NCBI RefSeq assembly: GCF_013284055.1 | Contig: NZ_CP054143.1 | Location: 992,001 to 1,056,000 of the forward strand | Reading direction: 5' to 3' | DNA: 64,000 nt | Source: Deefgea piscis | GTDB taxonomy: Bacteria; Pseudomonadota; Gammaproteobacteria; Burkholderiales; Chitinibacteraceae | Part shown: piece by piece, positions 58,010 through 64,000 of the stretch | Numbering within the stretch: position 1 is the first letter of the stretch | Layout of the letters: each line of letters opens with the position of its first letter | Notes under the pieces: generated by a model | Told to the model about the DNA's origin: nothing | Databases searched by the model: none | Seen by the model: only the letters and a program-made list of their open reading frames with translations | Program-made: the position numbers and the translations under genes

Positions 58010-59205
58010 GTGAAACGTTGACCACCCCAAATACATCTGCCGACACCCCCAACGTTGACCCGCATCGCCGCCGCCGCTCGCTCATCGTCGCCAGTTTGCT
58101 GCTGCTACTGATTGCTGGTGCGGTGTTGTTGTATTGGCTATTGGTGCTGCGTTATGAAGAAAGCACCGATGATGCGTATGTGGCGGGCTATGTCACCCAA
58201 ATTGACTCGCGGATTGGCGGTACAGTCAGCGCAGTGTATGTACACAATACCGATATGGTTAAAGCCGGTGATTTACTGGTGAGCTTAGACGCCAGTGATG
58301 CCAAGCTGGCCTTAGCGCGGGCAGAGTCGGCGTTGGCGCGCGCGGTGCGTGGCGCGCAAGTGGCGCAGCAGCAAGTGGCGCAACTCAATGCCGAAGTCAC
58401 GCTGCGCGAAGTCGCGTTTAAGCAAGCCAGCGACGATTTGCAACGCCGCCGCATCGCCGCCGAGGGGCAAGCGATTAGTGCCGAAGTATTGCAACACGCC
58501 GAGCAGGCCAAAGCCTCGGCCCAAGCGGCACTCGAAGCCAGCCAAGCCGCGCTGCAAGCGGCGAAAATGCAGGTGCTCAGCGGCGTAGTGCGAGATTATC
58601 CCGAAGTCAGCGCCGCCGCCGATGCGCTGCGCGAGGCGTGGCTGAATCGTCAGCGCACCGATATTCGCTCCCCGGTTGACGCGCAAGTAGCCAAACGCGC
58701 CGTTGCCGTTGGCGCACAAGTGGCTCCCGGCTCGCCGCTGATGGCGTTATCGCCGTTGTCCAATGTGTGGGTCGATGCCAATTTAAAAGAAACGCAAATC
58801 GAGCCAATTCGCATCGGCCAGCCCGTCACCTTAACCGCCGATTTATACGGCAGCTCAGTCCAGTTTGATGGCAAAGTTGCCGGTTTATCGCCCGGCACCG
58901 GCAGCGTTTTTTCACTACTGCCGCCAGAAAACGCCAATGGCGACTGGATTAAGATTGTGCAGCGTTTGCCAGTGCGAATTACCCTTGATCCGCAGCAATT
59001 AGCGAAGTATCCGCTGCAAATCGGCTTGTCGATGAGTGTTACGGTCAATACCCATGATCAATCTGGCCCGCGTTTGGCGAAACCTAGCAATGGCCAGCCC
59101 GTCGAATCAACCAATCTGTATGCGGTATCGTTGCAGCAAGCCAATCAGCATATTGATGCCATTATTCAAGCCAATTTGGCGCCAGCCGCTGGGCGTAAAA
59201 AATGA
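58006..59205 (+). CDS. emrA: EmrA-type membrane fusion protein
   Basis: 399 residues. One N-terminal helix (LIVASLLLLLIAGAVLLYWLL) is followed by the HlyD/EmrA signature YEESTDDAYVAGYVTQI, an alpha-hairpin (about 90-205), and the beta-barrel part with PVDAQVAKRAVAVGAQVAPG and VWVDANLKETQI. It bridges EmrB and the outer membrane channel. Overlaps by four bases on both sides show one operon. Confidence 0.93.
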   Translation: MSETLTTPNTSADTPNVDPHRRRRSLIVASLLLLLIAGAVLLYWLLVLRYEESTDDAYVAGYVTQIDSRIGGTVSAVYVHNTDMVKAGDLLVSLDASDAKLALARAESALARAVRGAQVAQQQVAQLNAEVTLREVAFKQASDDLQRRRIAAEGQAISAEVLQHAEQAKASAQAALEASQAALQAAKMQVLSGVVRDYPEVSAAADALREAWLNRQRTDIRSPVDAQVAKRAVAVGAQVAPGSPLMALSPLSNVWVDANLKETQIEPIRIGQPVTLTADLYGSSVQFDGKVAGLSPGTGSVFSLLPPENANGDWIKIVQRLPVRITLDPQQLAKYPLQIGLSMSVTVNTHDQSGPRLAKPSNGQPVESTNLYAVSLQQANQHIDAIIQANLAPAAGRKK

Positions 59206-60737
59206 GTACCGTGTCGCCACTTTATGGTTCAGCGCGCATCTGGGCGACGGCGGCGCTGGCGCTCGCGACCTTTATGCAGGTGCTCGATACCACCATTACC
59301 AATGTGGCGATTCCGACCATATCGGGCGATTTGGGCGCATCGGTTACCGAAGGCACGTGGGTGATTACCTCGTTTGGCGTGGCTAATGCCATTTCGGTGC
59401 TGCTATCGGGCTGGGTGGCGCAGCGTTTTGGCGAAGTGCGGGTGTTTATGGTCGGCGTGATTGGTTTTGTGCTCACGTCGTTTTTGTCTGGCATTGCCCC
59501 GTCGCTCGATTTGCTGATTTTTTTCCGCGTGTTGCAAGGCTTATTGGCTGGGCCGCTGATTCCTTTGTCGCAAAGCTTGCTGCTGGCGTGTTACCCGCCC
59601 GAGAAAAAAACGCTGGCGCTGGCTTTATGGGCGATGACGATTATTTTGGCGCCGATTGTAGGGCCGATTTTGGGCGGCTGGATTACTGATAATTGGGTGT
59701 GGGGCGGGATTTTCTTTATCAATGTGCCAGTGGGTTTGTTTGTTGCTGGCGTAGCCTTTTGGCAGCTCAAGGGGCGCGAAACCACGCGTTTATCATTGCC
59801 GGTTGACCGCGTTGGGCTGGCTTTATTGATTATCACCATTTGCGCTTTTCAAATCATGCTCGATTTGGGCAATCAATATGAATGGTTTAGCTCTAACCGC
59901 ATTATTGCCTTGGCGATTATTGCGGCAGTGGGCTTGGTGTTTTTATTAATTTGGGAACGCGACGAGCCTTATCCGGTGCTGGATTTGGCGCTATTTAAGC
60001 ATCGCAATTTCACCATTGGCTCGCTGAGCTTGAGCTTGGGTTTTTTAATGTACTTTAGCTCGATCTTATTGCTGCCCTTATTAATGCAAGAGCATTTAGG
60101 CTATACCGCCACAATGGCCGGGCTGGCTTTAGCGCCGGTGGGTTTATTGCCGGTGGTGTTGTCGCCGTTGATTGGCCGCTACTCCAGCAAAATTGATTTG
60201 CGATTATTAGTCAGCTTGGCGTTTTTGGTATTTGCCGCTTGCTATTACTGGCGCACGTTTTATACACCAGCGATTAGTTTTGGCTGGCTGGCTTGGCCGC
60301 AGTTTGTGCAAGGGATTGGCGTAGCTTGCTTTTTTATGCCGCTGACCGCGATTACTTTATCCGGTTTACCACCAGAGCGGATTGCCTCGGCAGCGAGTAT
60401 GTCCAACTTTATGCGCACCATGTCCGGCACCATTGGCGTGTCGCTAGTCACCGCGATGTGGGATAACCAAGAGAAGATCCATCACGCCAATCTGGTGCAG
60501 CAAATCAACCCCTACAATCCAGTAGTACAAGACAGTTTGTCGGGACTAATGGCGCATGGTTTTAGTATGCAGCAAGCGCTGGGGCTGATTAACCAAAAAA
60601 TCACCCAGCTGAGCTTTTTTATGTCGGCCAACGATATTTTTGGCTTATTTGCCGTGCTATTTATTGTGCTGATTGCCTTGGTATGGCAAGCGCGTGGCCC
60701 ATTTAGCGAAAGCAAAGACGGCGCCGGTGCGGGGTAA
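59202..60737 (+). CDS. emrB: EmrB/QacA-type MFS drug exporter
   Basis: 511 residues with fourteen predicted helices (DHA2 family). The first helix contains ATFMQVLDTTITNVAIPTI (motif D1). GWVAQRFGEVRVFM follows as motif A, and motif C appears as LAPIVGPILGGWITD. It is the proton-driven pump of the tripartite exporter. There is no regulator gene next to the operon. Confidence 0.93.
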   Translation: MSTVSPLYGSARIWATAALALATFMQVLDTTITNVAIPTISGDLGASVTEGTWVITSFGVANAISVLLSGWVAQRFGEVRVFMVGVIGFVLTSFLSGIAPSLDLLIFFRVLQGLLAGPLIPLSQSLLLACYPPEKKTLALALWAMTIILAPIVGPILGGWITDNWVWGGIFFINVPVGLFVAGVAFWQLKGRETTRLSLPVDRVGLALLIITICAFQIMLDLGNQYEWFSSNRIIALAIIAAVGLVFLLIWERDEPYPVLDLALFKHRNFTIGSLSLSLGFLMYFSSILLLPLLMQEHLGYTATMAGLALAPVGLLPVVLSPLIGRYSSKIDLRLLVSLAFLVFAACYYWRTFYTPAISFGWLAWPQFVQGIGVACFFMPLTAITLSGLPPERIASAASMSNFMRTMSGTIGVSLVTAMWDNQEKIHHANLVQQINPYNPVVQDSLSGLMAHGFSMQQALGLINQKITQLSFFMSANDIFGLFAVLFIVLIALVWQARGPFSESKDGAGAG

Positions 60738-60786
60738 TGTGGCCAACGAATCGGCCAAAGTATTCGCCCAACGTATTCGCCCATCG

Positions 60787-60885
60787 TAGGGTGGAATAAG
60801 CGTAGCGCATTCCACCATATTGTGGGATGCGCTACGCGTAGATATGTTGCGAATAGGTGGAATGCGCTTTGCTTATTCCACCCTA
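60787..60885. repeat. Paired TAGGGTGG repeat (family B)
   Basis: Units at 60787-60816 (TAGGGTGGAATAAGC...) and 60856-60885 (...GCTTATTCCACCCTA) face each other around a 39-base middle. The units match those at 40165-40353 with one or two differences. It lies between the convergent emrB and phosphoesterase genes and may act as a terminator. Confidence 0.85.
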
Positions 60886-60941
60886 CGATGCCAAGGGCAT
60901 TTCCAATCATCACCACCGCGGAAACTACAACCCGATACGAG

Positions 60942-61631
60942 TTACGCCGGATCTTCCCAGGTGCTGATGGTGTTGCCGTTTTCGTCCATGATGGCGCGTA
61001 GCGCTACGCCGTAGGCTTTAAAGCCCAAGCGGGCATCGTGTTCGCGGTAATTGAGGCTGTCGTGTTGGTGGCCGTGAAAACTCTTTTGAATTCCCATAGA
61101 TTGCCCAAGTCGATCCAGCACCGAAAACCCCCAAGGGTGGCAGCTCGGTGCTTCGTGCGTGACCATAATGTCGGCTTTTTCATGCGCTAACGCTTGGTAA
61201 TCGGCATAAAAAATACTGCTGCGTTGTTTGCGTGGCAGGCCACCACGCCATTGATTGGCTTTGCCGCAATGCTGTAGATAATGCGCTGGGCTGGCGTATA
61301 CCGGATTATTGGGTGGCATCCAGATGTGGCCGCGAAAAATCCCACCTAAGCCGGCGATGCGCACGCCGGCGATTTCAACTACGCGGCCATGTAAATTGCG
61401 GTCGCTCATGCCCGAATCCCACAAATTACAATAGTCACGCGTGCCATCGGTATCGTGATTGCCGTGGATAAACCACACTTCGGTTAAGTCGATGATGTCG
61501 GCCAAGACCGTTTCGAGTGGCTGTGGTGCTTGTAGATCGCCGAGCAGCACAATGGCATCCGGACGATGCTGCTGCACCGCCGAAATAACATGCCCAAATT
61601 GGCCGTGGACGTCACCACAGAAAAAAATCAT
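60942..61631 (-). CDS. Calcineurin-like metallophosphoesterase
   Basis: 229 residues. The metal motifs are in order: FFCGDVHGQFGH (DxH), LLGDLQ (GD), WFIHGNHD (GNHD), MVTHEAPS (H) and FHGHQHD (GHxH). The five motifs are complete, so it should be an active binuclear metal phosphoesterase; the substrate is unknown. It is a single gene, convergent with emrB and divergent from the YegD-like gene. Confidence 0.87.
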   Translation of the reverse strand: MIFFCGDVHGQFGHVISAVQQHRPDAIVLLGDLQAPQPLETVLADIIDLTEVWFIHGNHDTDGTRDYCNLWDSGMSDRNLHGRVVEIAGVRIAGLGGIFRGHIWMPPNNPVYASPAHYLQHCGKANQWRGGLPRKQRSSIFYADYQALAHEKADIMVTHEAPSCHPWGFSVLDRLGQSMGIQKSFHGHQHDSLNYREHDARLGFKAYGVALRAIMDENGNTISTWEDPA

Positions 61632-61863
61632 TCACTTCTCGCCTATTTCAATACGCTACTGATGGATGAAGCCTGCCGCAAAGGTGGCTTTAGGCTTGCC
61701 TCGCGCCAAAATCCGCACCAACGCGGTTGGCAAATCCAACGTCAACAGACCCTAGATTAAAGCATACTGGGTACTTCGCGCTAGCCATTCAGCAAGCGTG
61801 TTTGACGTGCATGCGGCAGCAGCGTAGTCTAACGACCCCCTTACAGGCCAACCACGCTCCATT

Positions 61864-63117
61864 ATGACTTATTCAGCCTGCGGCATCGATTTTGGTACTT
61901 CTAATTCAACGGCGGGCATTGTGCGCCCCAATGGCGCAATCTTATTGCCACTTGAGGCCGACAAGCTCACGCTACCATCGGCGGTATTCTTTAATTTGGA
62001 AGAAGACCGCTGGACTTATGGCCGCGCGGCGTTGGGCGAGTATTTAGAGGGCTACGAAGGCCGCTTGATGCGCTCGATGAAAAGCTTATTAGGTAGCAGC
62101 CTCATGGATGCGGGCACTGAAATTGGCGGCCAGCATTTATCGTTTAAAAATCTCATCGGCCAATTAATCGGCGAAGTGAAAACCCGTGCCGAGCAATCGG
62201 CTGGCCAAGCATTTGACGCCGTGGTACTGGGCCGCCCTGTGCGCTTTGTTGACGACAATGATGCGGCAGATGCCGAGGCCGAAGCCACATTGGGCGAAAT
62301 CGCCCGTGGTTTGGGCTTTAAAGAAGTCAGCTTTCAATTTGAGCCGATTGCCGCCGCGCATGATTACGAGCAACGTATCGAGCGCGAAGAGCTGGTGCTG
62401 GTGATTGATATTGGCGGGGGTACTTCCGATTTTTCTTTGGTACGTTTATCGCCAGAACGACGAGGTATGGCCGACCGGTCAGCAGATTTATTAGCTAGCG
62501 GCGGGGTACATATCGGGGGTACTGATTTTGATAAACGCCTCTCGCTCGCTTGCGTCATGCCTGAATTGGGCATGGGCTCACGACTGAGTAATAACGCCGA
62601 ATTACCCAATAGTGTGTTTTTCCACTTGGCCACTTGGCATACGATTAACTTTGCCTATACCCGCAAAATGTGGCGTGGCTTTCAAGATGTTTCACCGGAA
62701 GTGGTCGACAATGTGCGCTTTGAGCGCTTGCTGAATGTGATTCGTAGCCAAGCGGGCCATCACTTAGCCATGCGCGTTGAAGAGGCCAAAATCGCGCTAT
62801 CTGAGCAGCCTCATTTTGCCTTGGATTTAGTCGAAGCCGAAAAAGGCCTGATGGCGCAAATCGAGCGCAGCCAATTCGAGCAAGCGATTGCGCAAGAAAC
62901 CGCCCGAATTTGCGCGGCAGCACAAGCTACATTGGATGTCGCCGGCATCAATGCCAGCCAAGTTGATACCTTATTTTTTACTGGCGGCTCATCTGCGGTA
63001 CCCGCCTTGCGCGCCGCCTTAGCCGAGCAATTCCCAGCGGCCCAAGCAGTAGAAGGTGATCACTTTGGCAGCGTTGGTTGCGGCCTTGCCGTCGTGGCGC
63101 AACAGCGCTACGGCTAA
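61864..63117 (+). CDS. yegD: YegD-type Hsp70 family protein
   Basis: 417 residues of actin/Hsp70 fold without a substrate-binding domain. Phosphate 1 motif CGIDFGTSNSTAGIV, phosphate 2 VLVIDIGGGTSDFSLV, and the adenosine-type motif LFFTGGSSAVPALR. YegD proteins are atypical Hsp70 ATPases of unknown client. The ribosome binding site is weak. It stands alone between the phosphoesterase and the helicase. Confidence 0.88.
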   Translation: MTYSACGIDFGTSNSTAGIVRPNGAILLPLEADKLTLPSAVFFNLEEDRWTYGRAALGEYLEGYEGRLMRSMKSLLGSSLMDAGTEIGGQHLSFKNLIGQLIGEVKTRAEQSAGQAFDAVVLGRPVRFVDDNDAADAEAEATLGEIARGLGFKEVSFQFEPIAAAHDYEQRIEREELVLVIDIGGGTSDFSLVRLSPERRGMADRSADLLASGGVHIGGTDFDKRLSLACVMPELGMGSRLSNNAELPNSVFFHLATWHTINFAYTRKMWRGFQDVSPEVVDNVRFERLLNVIRSQAGHHLAMRVEEAKIALSEQPHFALDLVEAEKGLMAQIERSQFEQAIAQETARICAAAQATLDVAGINASQVDTLFFTGGSSAVPALRAALAEQFPAAQAVEGDHFGSVGCGLAVVAQQRYG

Positions 63118-63372
63118 TGGCGGGGAGTAGGAAGCTGGGATTGGGGAGTAAACCCATTCCCCCTTCCCTAATCCCACATCAGCATCCCATCGAGCAGATA
63201 ACGTTGGTATTTTTTTGCCAGCGCAGTTAAACTCCGCCCCTGATCGCGCCCTACCAATCGGCGCGTTGCTTGCCTCATCGAAAACCTTCGACACGCAAGC
63301 CACCCATCCAACATACCCCACCTGCCCTAGATTGGTGTCGCTCCTTGCGACAGGCCGCAGCAGGAATAATGA

Positions 63373-64000
63373 ATGTCTGAACTTAATTTTGCTAGCCTTG
63401 GGCTAGCCGAACCACTTTTGCGTGCCGTTGCCGATACGGGCTACACCACACCTACACCGATTCAAGCCCAAGCCATTCCATTGGTGGTACAAGGCGGCGA
63501 TTTACTCGCTGCAGCGCAAACGGGCACCGGTAAAACCGCCGGTTTTACTTTGCCGATTTTGCAATTATTGCAGGCCAAAGAACCACTCGAAGCCAAAGGT
63601 CGTCCTCGTGTTTTGATTCTAACCCCGACGCGTGAGCTTGCCGCTCAGGTGGAAGAATCAGTTCAAACGTATTCGAAATACGTCAAAATCACTTCAATGG
63701 TGGTGTTTGGTGGCGTAAATATTCGTCCACAACAAGCGCGCTTACGCTCGCCGATTGATATTTTGGTCGCGACACCGGGCCGCTTGCTCGATTTGGTGAA
63801 TCAACGCTCGGTTGATTTGTCTGGCATTGAAATCTTGGTGCTCGATGAAGCCGATCGTATGCTCGATATGGGTTTCATTCACGACATTAAAAAATTAATG
63901 TCGATTTTCCCCAAAGAGCGCCAAACCTTGCTGTTCTCAGCAACGTTCTCCGATGAAATCAAAGAGCTCGCCGACAAGCTACTTAAAAACCCAGGTTTGG
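63373..64000 (+). CDS. rhlE: DEAD-box RNA helicase, RhlE type (5' part)
   Basis: The first 209 residues of a DEAD-box helicase; the gene continues beyond the window. The Q motif region ([14 protein letters not shown]), Walker A ([12 protein letters not shown]), motif Ia (PTRELAAQ), DEAD ([13 protein letters not shown]) and SAT ([13 protein letters not shown]) are all present. The N-terminus [18 protein letters not shown] is of the RhlE type. AGGA precedes the ATG at 63373. Confidence 0.9.
   Translation, partial: MSELNFASLGLAEPLLRAVADTGYTTPTPIQAQAIPLVVQGGDLLAAAQTGTGKTAGFTLPILQLLQAKEPLEAKGRPRVLILTPTRELAAQVEESVQTYSKYVKITSMVVFGGVNIRPQQARLRSPIDILVATPGRLLDLVNQRSVDLSGIEILVLDEADRMLDMGFIHDIKKLMSIFPKERQTLLFSATFSDEIKELADKLLKNPGL

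Overview
The window looks like chromosomal DNA of a free-living betaproteobacterium, most likely in the Neisseriales (Chitinibacteraceae-like). This placement rests on the layout of the cytochrome oxidase cluster (including the small beta-proteobacterial assembly proteins), the general character of the proteins and a moderate GC content. No 16S rRNA gene is present, so it is tentative.

Positions 1-8930 hold an aa3-type cytochrome c oxidase cluster on the minus strand: ctaC, ctaD, a 31-residue assembly peptide, ctaG, a DUF2970 protein, ctaE, SURF1, a small membrane protein, ctaA and ctaB. A plus-strand DUF2909 gene overlaps the start of SURF1, and a DUF2189 membrane protein diverges from ctaC. 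Positions 9000-14715 hold a dipeptide-type ABC importer (dppABCDF) with a hairpin between dppA and dppB. Three tandem initiator tRNA genes follow (14859-15220). Next come a solitary second DppA-like binding protein, a PAS-containing chemoreceptor, an operon for amino acid dehydration and detoxification (YheO-type regulator, CyuA-like desulfidase/dehydratase, RidA), a CZB-domain protein, and a Zn/Cd/Pb efflux ATPase with a divergent MerR-type regulator and a clear MerR-type promoter.

Positions 26557-55838 form a large ABC-transporter-dependent (group 2-like) capsule locus. Its right half runs on the minus strand: kpsM, kpsT, kpsE, kpsD, four AT-rich serotype-type genes, then Kdo synthesis (kdsA, a kdsB-kdsC fusion, kpsF), kpsC, an alpha/beta-hydrolase and kpsS. 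Its left half is unusual. It has a 2489-residue fully reducing type I PKS/FAS-like synthase, an alpha-oxoamine synthase and an E2-like acyltransferase on the plus strand, converging on an SDR and an LTA-synthase-like sulfatase-fold membrane protein. This resembles the rkpA/rkpG/rkpH/rkpI set of rhizobial K-antigen loci. It suggests a dedicated lipid, perhaps a sphingoid-like amino-lipid, made for capsule assembly or anchoring.

Positions 56582-60737 hold a tripartite drug exporter (NodT-type outer membrane factor, EmrA, EmrB). A metallophosphoesterase, a YegD-type Hsp70 and the 5' part of an RhlE-type helicase follow.

Dispersed palindromic repeats bounded by TAGGGTG are scattered through the accessory parts. 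One copy lies in frame inside the sulfatase-like gene. A different repeat forms the 3' end of kpsS.
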